Positions 1-7,371 of a stretch of DNA of 64,000 bases are shown here, one piece after another (positions within the stretch are counted from its first letter, which is position 1; each line of letters opens with the position of its first letter). Where the stretch lies: positions 310,001 through 374,000 of the forward strand of contig JADKDZ010000005.1 of assembly GCA_016718265.1 (NCBI GenBank), written 5' to 3'. The position numbers and the translations under genes are program-made. The DNA comes from Uliginosibacterium sp. (GTDB lineage Bacteria > Pseudomonadota > Gammaproteobacteria > Burkholderiales > Rhodocyclaceae). The notes beneath the pieces were generated by a model, which was not told the DNA's origin, searched no databases, and worked only from the letters and a program-made list of their open reading frames with translations.

Positions 1-248
1 CGTGCCACCAGCGAAGCCGTTCCGGCCCCCATGCCCAGTGCAATGGCAAGGAAGAAGAAGTAGATCGGGAAGACGGTGCCGACACCGCTCATGAGCGCGG
101 TGGACAGCGGATCGATCTGCGAGATGAAGTAGCTGTCGGCAAGGCCGTAGCCCAGCATCAGAACGTGGCCGACCAGCACCGGCATTGCAAGACGGATGAG
201 ATGCCGGGCGACGCTGCCGCGGGTGAGATCAGGAACTGGGCGTGCCAT
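1..248 (-). CDS. MATE-family efflux transporter, N-terminal part (cut by window edge)
   Basis: The first 82 codons of a minus-strand gene are visible and run off the left edge. The start is the ATG at 248, giving MARPVPDLTRGS. Two hydrophobic stretches follow, at about residues 17-40 and 52-80. The pattern LIRLAMPVLVGHVLMLGYGL, then an LSTALMSG segment and a glycine-rich GMGAGTASLVA, fits the first two helices of MATE multidrug/cation antiporters, which export drugs or metabolites using H+ or Na+. No downstream signature can be seen, so another multi-helix exporter of the same superfamily is possible. Confidence 0.7.
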   Translation of the reverse strand, partial: MARPVPDLTRGSVARHLIRLAMPVLVGHVLMLGYGLADSYFISQIDPLSTALMSGVGTVFPIYFFFLAIALGMGAGTASLVA

Positions 249-370
249 CGGCGGGCCTTTCTTTTTGCCAAAGCGGGGGGCCGCGATGTAGCTAAGGGCC
301 CCGGACACCTGCAGTCTGGGCCTTCCCCTTGCGGTAAGGTCAAGCAGGGCTGCGCTTGCGGGCAACGCAC

Positions 371-405
371 AAAACGAAACGGGACGCTGCTTGCGCAACG
401 TCCCG
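371..405 (-). terminator. Rho-independent terminator of the SRP RNA gene
   Basis: Read on the minus strand, a stem CGGGACG/CGTCCCG (380-386 with 399-405) has inner TGC/GCA pairs and a TTGC-type loop. It is followed by a T-rich tract (371-379). It lies about 16 nt beyond the 3' end of the SRP RNA, so it most likely ends that transcript. Confidence 0.8.
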
Positions 406-420
406 TCTCTGAATTCAAGG

Positions 421-520
421 CGGCGAGCCTGACCCCCGGCACTTACAGTGAGTGGTTATGGCTGCTTCCTTCCGGACCTGACCAGATTCCCACGCTGCAA
501 TGCGGGGAGACCCGCCGCGG
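421..520 (-). ncRNA. ffs: 4.5S signal recognition particle RNA (small bacterial SRP RNA)
   Basis: On the minus strand the apical domain IV core GGTCAGGTCCGGAAGGAAGC is present; it is the Ffh-binding symmetric and asymmetric loop region. The ends pair: the 5' GCCGCGGCGGGTCTC region (about 506-521) matches the 3' GGCTCGCCGCC region (about 419-430), closing a single long hairpin of about 100 nt. A -10-like TACAAT at 529-524 places the start near 518; no good -35 was found. A terminator follows at 371-405. The RNA partners Ffh in targeting membrane proteins co-translationally. The ends are approximate. Confidence 0.95.
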
Positions 521-670
521 CGCATTGTAACACGCCTCCTGGCGCCCACCGTGGGGGGAATGTGGCCGATTGCGCAGGGCTATTGCGCCTGTACAGGCAA
601 TCAATTGGCGATGGTGCGCGCAAAGGCTCAGACTCCATTCACCCCACGCATATTCAGGAGGGCAGAGATC

Positions 671-874
671 ATGAGAACCCCCGGCACCGAAACTTACCAC
701 CGTGCAAAACGCCTGGTCGGCGCGTTCATCATCGCCTTGGGCGGACTCGTGCTGCTCGATCAGGTGCTGGTGCAACTCAGCCCACCGCCCCACGCCGACC
801 CGGACGGCACGTTTTACCCGGCTGAGCGAAACCACCCGCCTCCCAGCGTGCCCGGACGCGTAGTGGACGTTTAG
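671..874 (+). CDS. Small single-span membrane protein, unknown function (67 aa)
   Basis: The ATG at 671 is preceded at an ideal distance by AGGAGGG (656-662), which supports translation. The product has a basic N-terminus (residues 1-15), one hydrophobic span at about residues 16-38 (VGAFIIALGGLVLL core), and a proline-rich, polar tail (PPPHADPDG, HPPPSVPG). The topology would be N-in with the tail in the periplasm. I recognise no family. The codon choice and strong ribosome-binding site make it more likely real than chance. Confidence 0.55.
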   Translation: MRTPGTETYHRAKRLVGAFIIALGGLVLLDQVLVQLSPPPHADPDGTFYPAERNHPPPSVPGRVVDV

Positions 875-894
875 CGCCCACGCAAACGTTCCAC

Positions 895-922
895 TTGACG
901 AGAATTTTTACCCGGGTAATAT
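895..922 (+). promoter_or_regulatory. Sigma-70-type promoter of the DUF2239 gene
   Basis: TTGACG (895-900), a 16 bp spacer, then TAATAT (917-922) make a near-consensus promoter. Transcription would start near 929, giving a leader of about 25 nt before the ATG at 954. One palindrome overlaps the spacer and -10 box and a second lies inside the leader, an arrangement typical of a repressed promoter. Confidence 0.65.
908..919. promoter_or_regulatory. Operator-like palindrome 1, TTACCCGGGTAA
   Basis: A perfect 12 bp palindrome covers the end of the promoter spacer and the first three bases of the -10 box. A protein bound here would compete with RNA polymerase. An identical copy lies 31 bp downstream. 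Confidence 0.6.
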
Positions 923-936
923 GCACACACTGCTTA

Positions 937-952
937 TTTTACCCGGGTAAAA
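937..952. promoter_or_regulatory. Operator-like palindrome 2, TTTTACCCGGGTAAAA
   Basis: A 16 bp perfect palindrome contains the same TTACCCGGGTAA core (939-950). It ends one base before the DUF2239 start codon. The centre-to-centre distance to copy 1 is 31 bp, close to three helical turns, so both sites face the same side of the DNA. There is no classical Shine-Dalgarno between it and the ATG; the GGGTAAAA of the palindrome is the only candidate. Confidence 0.6.
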
Positions 953-953
953 C

Positions 954-1601
954 ATGACTTCGCCAACGACCGTATCCGCGCGCTACACCGCATTCATCAA
1001 TACGCAATGGCTTGCCAGCGGCAGCTTGACCGACACCCTGGCCGCATTGATTGCCGCACATCATCAATCCGCCGGGCAAGACGCACCGGCGTTCTGGCTG
1101 CTAGACGACGCCCGTGGGGCCGCGCTGGAGCTGGATTTTCGTGGCTCGCCAGCGGAGGTTGAGGCGCGTGTCGTCGCGCAGTTACCTCCTGTGGCACCCG
1201 AGCCGGACACCGCCAGCGCCCGAAGCGGGCCTGGGCGGCCGCGCCTGGGCGTGATCGCTCGCGAAGTCACCCTGCTGCCGCAGCACTGGGAATGGCTGAG
1301 CCAGCAGCCCGGCGGCGCTTCGGTTGCGCTGCGCAAGCTGGTCCACGCTGCGAGCAAGGCCAATGTCCTCCAAGACCGGGCCCGCGCCTCGCGCGATGCT
1401 GCACACCGCGTGATGTTGACGCTCGGTGGCAGCCTGCCTGGCTTTGAAGAAGCCAGCCGGGCAATGTTCAAGGGCGATTTCAGGCAAACCAGTGCCTGCC
1501 TCCACGCCTGGCCCGCGGATCTGCAGACCTACCTCAAGCGCTTGCTCGATGTGGCCGAGCAGGATGCGATCGCTGCCGCAGCCCCTCAAACCGACTTGTA
1601 A
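954..1601 (+). CDS. DUF2239 family protein, possible autoregulatory DNA-binding protein
   Basis: A 215-residue protein fitting the DUF2239 family, which has no established function that I know of. The N-terminal part (about 8-75) has the family's pattern of a small alpha/beta unit ending in LELDFRGSP. A proline-rich linker leads to a basic GRPRLG motif (about 93-98). After that, REVTLLPQHWEWLSQQPGG and a following ASVALRKLVHAAS helix look like a strand-helix-helix, the layout of a ribbon-helix-helix DNA-binding domain; this is my inference. The gene stands alone behind a promoter with two identical palindromes. The ATG at 954 follows the second palindrome directly. Confidence 0.75.
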   Translation: MTSPTTVSARYTAFINTQWLASGSLTDTLAALIAAHHQSAGQDAPAFWLLDDARGAALELDFRGSPAEVEARVVAQLPPVAPEPDTASARSGPGRPRLGVIAREVTLLPQHWEWLSQQPGGASVALRKLVHAASKANVLQDRARASRDAAHRVMLTLGGSLPGFEEASRAMFKGDFRQTSACLHAWPADLQTYLKRLLDVAEQDAIAAAAPQTDL

Positions 1602-1661
1602 ACGACTCAGGCTGGAGAGGCGCACCCCGCTTGCGTCTTCAGGCACCGATTGCAAACAAGC

Positions 1662-1691
1662 CCAAGCGCCCTTGGTTTGCGGGGCGCTTGG
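1662..1691. terminator. Hairpin between convergent genes, probable weak terminator
   Basis: CCAAGCGCCC (1662-1671) pairs perfectly with GGGCGCTTGG (1682-1691) across a 10 nt loop. On the minus strand it is followed by a mildly T-rich GCTTGTTTGC; on the plus strand there is no T-run. It lies between the ends of the DUF2239 gene and the convergent membrane-protein gene. Confidence 0.4.
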
Positions 1692-1742
1692 CTGTAGAAG
1701 CCCGCCCGGAGCGGCTTTCCAAGGCACATCAAACAATCCGCC

Positions 1743-2315
1743 TCACATTACGCACCCCAAGACAAAGATCGGCAGATACATTGCTCCCCACACAAAGCTA
1801 AAGAGGCACGCTTCAGCGGCCCAGAACCAACGCAGCCATACCCCGCTCAGAACCACGCGTTTTTGCACAAAGCTGAATACGCCAAGCAGGCCCATCGGCA
1901 ACCAGAGCCAATGCCCCATGCACACCCCGAGCAAGGTTGGCACAGGGACCTCCACGCCAAAGGAGGCGAAGACCTCCAAAAACGCAGGTAGTGCAAACGA
2001 GCCGGACAAGCCCAGGGCCAGCGCGAACAACCAGGCGCCTTGCACCAACAAGCTGGCAAAGAAAACATTCGCTGAATCGGAAAAATAGCGTCCCTTGACG
2101 TAAGGGCTCGCGCTGGCAATCACCACGATAGCCGCAGGCACACAGATCAACGCGTACGGCCGGATTTCATGAAGAAGTCCGCAGGTATCCGTGATGAGCG
2201 GACTCATTGCGACGGCGCAGAAAGCAAGTATCAACAGCAATAGCAGCGCAACGCAGGTGGCTGCCAGATGAACCCGCCAAGCAGCAGCGCCGGGTCGAGT
2301 TAACGCACTATTCAT
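1743..2315 (-). CDS. Multi-span membrane protein, unknown function (190 aa)
   Basis: The start was set at the ATG at 2315 because GGGGAG lies about 8 nt upstream; the reading frame stays open further upstream but has no better signal. Hydropathy by eye gives about five membrane spans: residues 16-38, 52-72, 86-112, 120-142 and 156-186. It is rich in Leu, Ala, Phe and Trp with few charged residues, and has scattered cysteines. I recognise no family motif. It is convergent with the DUF2239 gene and separated from rlmB by a bidirectional terminator, so it is probably transcribed alone. Confidence 0.55.
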   Translation of the reverse strand: MNSALTRPGAAAWRVHLAATCVALLLLLILAFCAVAMSPLITDTCGLLHEIRPYALICVPAAIVVIASASPYVKGRYFSDSANVFFASLLVQGAWLFALALGLSGSFALPAFLEVFASFGVEVPVPTLLGVCMGHWLWLPMGLLGVFSFVQKRVVLSGVWLRWFWAAEACLFSFVWGAMYLPIFVLGCVM

Positions 2316-2342
2316 GAACGCCACTCCCCTGAAGTAAACGCA

Positions 2343-2389
2343 AAAGATGCCCGGAGAACCAAGCTGCATGGGGCTCTCCGGGCATCTTT
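2343..2389. terminator. Bidirectional Rho-independent terminator downstream of rlmB
   Basis: A 15 bp perfect inverted repeat, AAAGATGCCCGGAGA (2343-2357) with its complement at 2375-2389, has a 17 nt loop and flanking A/T residues. On the minus strand it follows rlmB by about 20 nt. Its core CCCGGAGA/TCTCCGGG recurs in the terminator at 43274-43326. Confidence 0.75.
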
Positions 2390-2406
2390 CACTGCACTGG
2401 ACAAAC

Positions 2407-3144
2407 TCAGCCTTGGCGCTGGCGGCGAGTTTCGAACAGGCAGATGCCGGTGGCGACCGAGACGTTGAGGCTCTCGACGCTGCCGTACATGGGGATCTTG
2501 GCGAGCTCGTCGCAGGTGTCGCGGGTCAGGCGGCGCAGGCCGTCGCCTTCGGCGCCGAGCACCCAGGCGACCGGGCCTTTCTGGTCGATTTCGTAGACGG
2601 TTTTCGTCGCCTCACCGGCGGCGCCAACGCACCAGATGCCGGCTTCCTTCATGTCGCGCAGGCTGCGAGCGAGATTGGTCACCACGACGTAAGGCACGGT
2701 GTCCGCCGCGCCGCTGGCGACCTTGATCGCGGTGGCGTTGAGGCCAACGGCGCGATCCTTGGGCGCAATCACGGCATGCGCGCCAGCCGCATCGGCCACA
2801 CGCAAGCAGGCGCCGAGGTTGTGCGGATCGGTGATGCCATCGAGCACCAGGATCAGGGCGTTTTCGGTGAGGTTGTCGAGCACGTCTTCGAGGTGCAGCA
2901 CTTTGTGACGCGGGTCGATCTTGGCGACCACGCCCTGGTGACGGTGCGTGCCGGCCATGCCGTCCAGCCGGCCGGAATCGGTCGGCATGATGCGCACCCC
3001 CGCGGCTTCGGCCTTGGCCAGCAGATCACGGGCACGGGCATCGCCGCGCTGGGCGGCGACATGGAGTTCGAGGATGGATTCCGGGTCGTGGCGCAAACGG
3101 GCGGCCACGGCATGGAAGCCATGAATGAAGCGGGTTTCAGCCAC
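2407..3144 (-). CDS. rlmB: 23S rRNA (guanosine-2251-2'-O)-methyltransferase RlmB
   Basis: A SpoU/TrmH-type methyltransferase that adds a 2'-O-methyl group to G2251 in the P loop of 23S rRNA using S-adenosylmethionine. An N-terminal L30e-like domain (HGFHAVAARLRHDP) is followed by the knotted catalytic domain with NLGACLRVADAAG, VLGAEGDGL and VESLNVSVATGI, the three SpoU motifs. The start chosen is GTG 3144 with AAGGAG about 9 nt upstream, giving 245 residues, the normal length; an upstream extension in the same frame is basic junk antisense-like sequence. It overlaps the end of rnr by 8 nt, so the two are translationally linked as in many proteobacteria. Confidence 0.95.
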   Translation of the reverse strand: MAETRFIHGFHAVAARLRHDPESILELHVAAQRGDARARDLLAKAEAAGVRIMPTDSGRLDGMAGTHRHQGVVAKIDPRHKVLHLEDVLDNLTENALILVLDGITDPHNLGACLRVADAAGAHAVIAPKDRAVGLNATAIKVASGAADTVPYVVVTNLARSLRDMKEAGIWCVGAAGEATKTVYEIDQKGPVAWVLGAEGDGLRRLTRDTCDELAKIPMYGSVESLNVSVATGICLFETRRQRQG

Positions 3145-5758
3145 GGCGGGCTCCTTTTTTTGCGGGTTTCTGGCTGGTCTTGCCGCTGGCGGGGCGCGCG
3201 GGCTTCGCTGCTGCGCCGGGCTTGCGCCCGCCAGACGGCGCCGCATCGCGCGCCGTGCCTGGCTGGCGCACCGGGCGCTTGGGCTTGATGCCGGGCATGT
3301 CGCGCCAGGCGGGCACGTCGTCCGCCGCAGCGGGGGCAGAAGTATCGCCGATCTGGCGGCGTTGTGCGTCTTTTGCCGTCTTGCCACTGCGCTCAGTGAT
3401 CCGTTCCGGGCCTTCCACGAGGCGGAAATCGATCTTGCGCGACTCCAGATCGACGCGCATCAGCTGCACGCTGACCCGGTCTGCCAGACGGAAGCGCTGG
3501 CCCGTGCGCTCGCCAACGAGTTCGTGGCGGGCTTCTTCGAAATGGAAGTAATCCGCCCCGAGATCTGAGATGTGCACCAGCCCTTCGACGAACAGGCCGT
3601 CCAGGGTCACGAAGATGCCGAAGGGCACCACTGCGGTGACATTGCCGGTGTATTGCTCGCCGACGCGATCCTGCATGTAGTAGCACTTGAGCCAGGATTC
3701 AACATCGCGGCTGGCTTCGTCAGCGCGGCGCTCGGTTTGCGAGCAATGCACGCCGATGTCTTCCCACAGCGCCTTGAGTGCGCCATTGGCGCTCAAGCGA
3801 CGCCCGGCAGCGCTCTTGGCCGCGGCCTCGAATTCGGCGTCCGGTGCTGGGCGCCCTTTACGACGGCGCGTGTCCTTAAGCAGTTCGACGCGGCCGCTTG
3901 CCGGCTGATACTGCGTCTTCTGCAGCACGGCCTTGATGGCCCGATGCACCAGCAGATCGGGATAGCGACGGATCGGCGAAGTGAAGTGGGTGTAGGCGTC
4001 AAAGGCGAGGCCGAAGTGGCCTACGTTGTCCGGGCTATACACGGCCTGCTGCATGGAGCGCAGCATCACCGTCTGGATGAGCTGGGCATCGGGCCGCCCC
4101 TTGATCTTGTCGACCACCTTGGCGAAGTCCGACGCGCGCGGGCTGTCGCCACCGCCCAGCCCCAAACCGAATTCGGCCAGGAAGACGCGCAGGTTCTCCA
4201 GCTTCTCGGCCGTTGGGCCGGCGTGTACGCGGTAGAGCGACGGGTGTTCGTTCTTCTGCAGGAACTCGGAGGCGCAGACGTTGGCGGCGAGCATGCATTC
4301 TTCGATCAGGCGGTGCGCGTCGTTGCGCGACTCGGGCACGATGCGCTCGATTTTGCCTTCGGCATCGAAAACCATGCGGGTTTCGACGGTTTCGAACTCA
4401 ATGGCGCCGCGCTTGGCACGCGCCTTGAGCAGGATGCGGAACAGCACGTCCAGCGTTTCAAGGTGCGGCACCAGCGGCGCGAACTCAGCACGCAAGGCCT
4501 CGTCCTGCTCATACAGCATCGCGGCCACCTTGGTGTAGGTGAGCCGGGCGTGGGAGAACATCACCGCCGGGTAGAAGCGGTACGCCTTGATGTCGCCACT
4601 GGCGTTGATCGACATGTCGCAGACCATGCATAGACGCTCAACCTGCGGGTTGAGCGAGCACAGGCCGTTGGAGAGCTTCTCCGGCAGCATCGGGATCACC
4701 CGGCGCGGGAAATACACCGAGTTGCCCCGCGCCAGCCCTTCGTTGTCGAGCGCCGAGCCCGGCGTCACATAATGGCTGACATCTGCAATGGCAACCAGCA
4801 GGCGAAAACCCTTGCCCTGCTTCTCGCAATACACGGCATCGTCGAAATCCTTGGCGGTTTCGCCGTCAATGGTCACCAGCGGCAAGTGGCGGATGTCTTC
4901 GCGGCCATCGGTCCAGTCTTTCTTGCGCACGGCAGTGGGCAGCTTCTTCGCCTCGGCCTTCACCTCGTCGGGGAACTCGAACGGCAGATCATGCTTGCGA
5001 AGCGCGATCTCGATCTCCATGCCGTCATCGGCATAGTTGCCCAGGGTTTCGACAATCTGCCCGATCGGCTGAGAATGGGCGCCCGGCTGCTGGGTGATCT
5101 CGACGGTGACGATCTGGCCCGCCTGCGGCTTGCGCTTGGCCGATTCCGGCGTCAGCAGAATGTTCTGGTTGATGCGGCGGTTCTCCGGCGCAATAAATGC
5201 AACGCCCTGCTCCACCACCACCCGCCCGACCACGGTCGAATTGGCCCGCGACAGCACTTCAACGATCTTGCCTTCACGGCGGCCACGCGGATCCAGCCCG
5301 GCAACGCGCGCCAGTACGCGGTCGCCATGCAGCACCTCGCGCATCGAACGCGGCCCAAGGAAGAGGTCTTCCGTGCCGTCGTCCGGGATCAGGAAGCCAA
5401 ACCCGTCCGGATGACCTTCGACCCGCCCCGGGATCAGGTCGGCCCGGTCTGGCAGGATGTACGCGCCGCGGCGGTTGCACATCACCTGGCCATCACGCTC
5501 CATTGCGTTCAGGCGGCGCGCAAAATCGTCGCGCTCGCCCGCCTGGATATCCAGCGCTTCCGCCAGCTCGTCACGCATGATCGGCCGACCGGCCTCGACC
5601 ATCATCTGCAGGATGTACTCGCGCGACGGCAAGGGATAGTCATACTTGGCGGACTCGCGCGCAAACATGGGGTCGGCACGACGGATACGGGACACGGTGG
5701 TTTTCGGGGTACTTTTTGTCATTTTTCTGTTTTCTCGTTTTTCTGATTGTTGACTCAT
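3137..5758 (-). CDS. rnr: Ribonuclease R
   Basis: A 3'-5' exoribonuclease that degrades structured RNA. In order: an N-terminal winged-helix segment (PIMRDELAEALDI), cold-shock OB folds, the RNB catalytic domain with TIDGETAKDFDDAVYC (the metal-binding aspartates) and ADVSHYV, an S1 domain (YTGNVTAVVPFGIFVTLDG), and a long Lys/Arg/Pro-rich basic tail. The full frame gives 873 residues. The start is uncertain: ATG 5758 lies just beyond the -35 box of the divergent tRNA-Leu promoter and has no clear Shine-Dalgarno, while an in-frame ATG at 5722 (MTKSTPK) is an alternative. It forms a pair with rlmB. Confidence 0.95.
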   Translation of the reverse strand: MSQQSEKRENRKMTKSTPKTTVSRIRRADPMFARESAKYDYPLPSREYILQMMVEAGRPIMRDELAEALDIQAGERDDFARRLNAMERDGQVMCNRRGAYILPDRADLIPGRVEGHPDGFGFLIPDDGTEDLFLGPRSMREVLHGDRVLARVAGLDPRGRREGKIVEVLSRANSTVVGRVVVEQGVAFIAPENRRINQNILLTPESAKRKPQAGQIVTVEITQQPGAHSQPIGQIVETLGNYADDGMEIEIALRKHDLPFEFPDEVKAEAKKLPTAVRKKDWTDGREDIRHLPLVTIDGETAKDFDDAVYCEKQGKGFRLLVAIADVSHYVTPGSALDNEGLARGNSVYFPRRVIPMLPEKLSNGLCSLNPQVERLCMVCDMSINASGDIKAYRFYPAVMFSHARLTYTKVAAMLYEQDEALRAEFAPLVPHLETLDVLFRILLKARAKRGAIEFETVETRMVFDAEGKIERIVPESRNDAHRLIEECMLAANVCASEFLQKNEHPSLYRVHAGPTAEKLENLRVFLAEFGLGLGGGDSPRASDFAKVVDKIKGRPDAQLIQTVMLRSMQQAVYSPDNVGHFGLAFDAYTHFTSPIRRYPDLLVHRAIKAVLQKTQYQPASGRVELLKDTRRRKGRPAPDAEFEAAAKSAAGRRLSANGALKALWEDIGVHCSQTERRADEASRDVESWLKCYYMQDRVGEQYTGNVTAVVPFGIFVTLDGLFVEGLVHISDLGADYFHFEEARHELVGERTGQRFRLADRVSVQLMRVDLESRKIDFRLVEGPERITERSGKTAKDAQRRQIGDTSAPAAADDVPAWRDMPGIKPKRPVRQPGTARDAAPSGGRKPGAAAKPARPASGKTSQKPAKKGARRG

Positions 5759-5777
5759 GATTCGATTTCTTTATAAT
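5750..5777 (+). promoter_or_regulatory. Promoter of tRNA-Leu
   Basis: TTGACT (5750-5755), a 16 bp spacer and a perfect TATAAT (5772-5777) lie 28 nt upstream of the tRNA. The -35 box overlaps the first codons of the divergent rnr frame if ATG 5758 is used. Confidence 0.8.
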
Positions 5778-5805
5778 TCTGTCTCTCGCTGCTACGGCAG
5801 CGGAT

Positions 5806-5890
5806 GCCCAGGTGGCGAAATTGGTAGACGCGCTAGTTTCAGGTACTAGTGCCGCAAGGTGTGGAGGTTCGAGTCCTCTCCTGGGCACCA
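5806..5890 (+). tRNA. tRNA-Leu (anticodon CAG)
   Basis: A class II tRNA of 85 nt with an encoded CCA end. The acceptor stem GCCCAGG pairs with CCTGGGC, and the D-loop is TTGGTAGAC. The anticodon stem-loop CTAGT-TTCAGGT-ACTAG places CAG at 5840-5842, so it reads the leucine codon CUG, the dominant Leu codon in this window. A variable arm (GTGCCGCAAGGTGT region) and the T-loop GGTTCGAGTCC follow. It is a single-gene transcript with its own promoter and terminator. Confidence 0.97.
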
Positions 5891-5902
5891 GAATTCGCAG
5901 AG

Positions 5903-5935
5903 AAAGCCAGATCTTCGGATCTGGCTTTTTTCTTT
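5903..5935 (+). terminator. Rho-independent terminator of tRNA-Leu
   Basis: GCCAGATC (5906-5913), a TTCG tetraloop and GATCTGGC (5918-5925) are followed by a T-run (5926-5931). It lies 15 nt beyond the tRNA CCA end. Confidence 0.9.
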
Positions 5936-6049
5936 TCTGCTCGTTCTTTTCTGGCTCGCAAGTCTGCTGCGTGGGTAGGTAATTTAGTTGGCTTTCTGTT
6001 TGCACACTGCAGCCGCCTTGCGGGGGCCACAGCATGCATGCGGGCCTTC

Positions 6050-7360
6050 TCAGGCCTCGAACGGGTGCTTGCGCAAAATGGTCTCGTCACGCTCCGGCCC
6101 GGTCGATACGATCGCAATCGGCACCTCGCACAAGGTTTCCAGCCGTTCAAGATAAGCGACCGCGTTGGCAGGCAGATCTTCCCAGCGCTTGACGCCAAAA
6201 GTGCTCTCGGTCCAGCCCGGCACGGTTTCATAGATCGGCTCACACGCCGCCACGTCATCTGCGCCAATCGGCAGCAAGTCGATCTTCTTGCCGTGCAGCA
6301 TGTAGCCAGTGCAGATCTTCAGCTCGCTCAACCCGTCCAGCACATCCAGCTTGGTGATGCACAGCCCCGTCAGACCATTGATGCAGGCGGAGCGACGCAA
6401 GGCCGCTACGTCGAACCAGCCGCAACGACGCTTGCGCCCGGTGACGGTACCGAACTCGCGCCCTACGCGCGACATCTGCTCGCCTGGCGCGCCCGCCGTG
6501 TCGATATCCAGCTCGCTGGGGAAAGGCCCGCCACCCACCCGCGTGCAATAGGCCTTGGTAATGCCCAGCACATAGTGGAGCATGCCCGGCCCGACGCCCG
6601 ACCCGGAGGCCGCTTGGCCGGAGACGCAGTTGGACGAGGTGACAAAGGGATAGGTACCGTGGTCGATGTCCAGCAGACTGCCCTGCGCGCCTTCAAACAA
6701 CAGGCTTTTGCCCGCCTTGTTCGCCGCGTAAAGATCAGCCGACACATCAGACACCATCGGGCGGATGACTTCTGCATCCTTCATCGCCTGATCGTAGGTT
6801 GTCTGGAAGTCGACGGGTTCCGCGCCAAGATACTGGGTCAGCACAAAATTGTGGTAGTCCAGCACTTCGCGCAGCTTGGCCGCGAAACGCTCGGGGTTGA
6901 ACAGGTCATAGACCCGCAAGGCGCGCCGGGCCACCTTGTCGGCATACGTGGGGCCAATGCCCTTCCCGGTGGTACCAATCTTGTCCGCTGCATTCTTCTT
7001 CGCCTCGCGCGCCTTATCAAGCGCCGAGTGATAGGGCAGGATCAAGGGGCAGCCGGGGCTGATCTTCAGGCGCGAACGGACTTCGATTCCGTCCTTCTCG
7101 AGAATTGCAATCTCGGACAGCAAGTGATGCGCATCCAGCACCACACCGTTGCCGATGTAGCACTGCACGCCCTCGCGCACGATGCCGGAGGGCACGAGAT
7201 TGAGCTTGTATTCCTTGTCGCCAATGACCAGCGTATGCCCGGCGTTATGGCCGCCCTGAAAGCGCACCACACCCCCGGCGTGATCCGTCAGCCAATCCAC
7301 GATCTTGCCCTTACCCTCGTCGCCCCACTGCGTACCGACGACGACCACATTCTTAGTCAT
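6050..7360 (-). CDS. purA: Adenylosuccinate synthetase
   Basis: Joins IMP and aspartate with GTP hydrolysis, the first committed step of AMP synthesis. It is full length (436 residues). Near the N-terminus are GDEGKGK (the GTP phosphate loop) and GGHNAGHT; the middle has GTTGKGIGPTYADKVAR; near the C-terminus is STGPERDETI. The start ATG at 7360 gives MTKNVVVVGTQWGDEG, the standard start. It follows hisZ with an 11 nt gap and is the last gene of the hisS...purA run. Confidence 0.98.
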   Translation of the reverse strand: MTKNVVVVGTQWGDEGKGKIVDWLTDHAGGVVRFQGGHNAGHTLVIGDKEYKLNLVPSGIVREGVQCYIGNGVVLDAHHLLSEIAILEKDGIEVRSRLKISPGCPLILPYHSALDKAREAKKNAADKIGTTGKGIGPTYADKVARRALRVYDLFNPERFAAKLREVLDYHNFVLTQYLGAEPVDFQTTYDQAMKDAEVIRPMVSDVSADLYAANKAGKSLLFEGAQGSLLDIDHGTYPFVTSSNCVSGQAASGSGVGPGMLHYVLGITKAYCTRVGGGPFPSELDIDTAGAPGEQMSRVGREFGTVTGRKRRCGWFDVAALRRSACINGLTGLCITKLDVLDGLSELKICTGYMLHGKKIDLLPIGADDVAACEPIYETVPGWTESTFGVKRWEDLPANAVAYLERLETLCEVPIAIVSTGPERDETILRKHPFEA

Positions 7361-7371
7361 ACCTGTATCCC

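Noticed and set aside
2347..3288. A long plus-strand open frame opposite rlmB
   Set aside because: It mirrors rlmB codons on the other strand, has no ribosome-binding site and its product (Gly, His and Val-rich) matches no family. High GC content gives many such frames.
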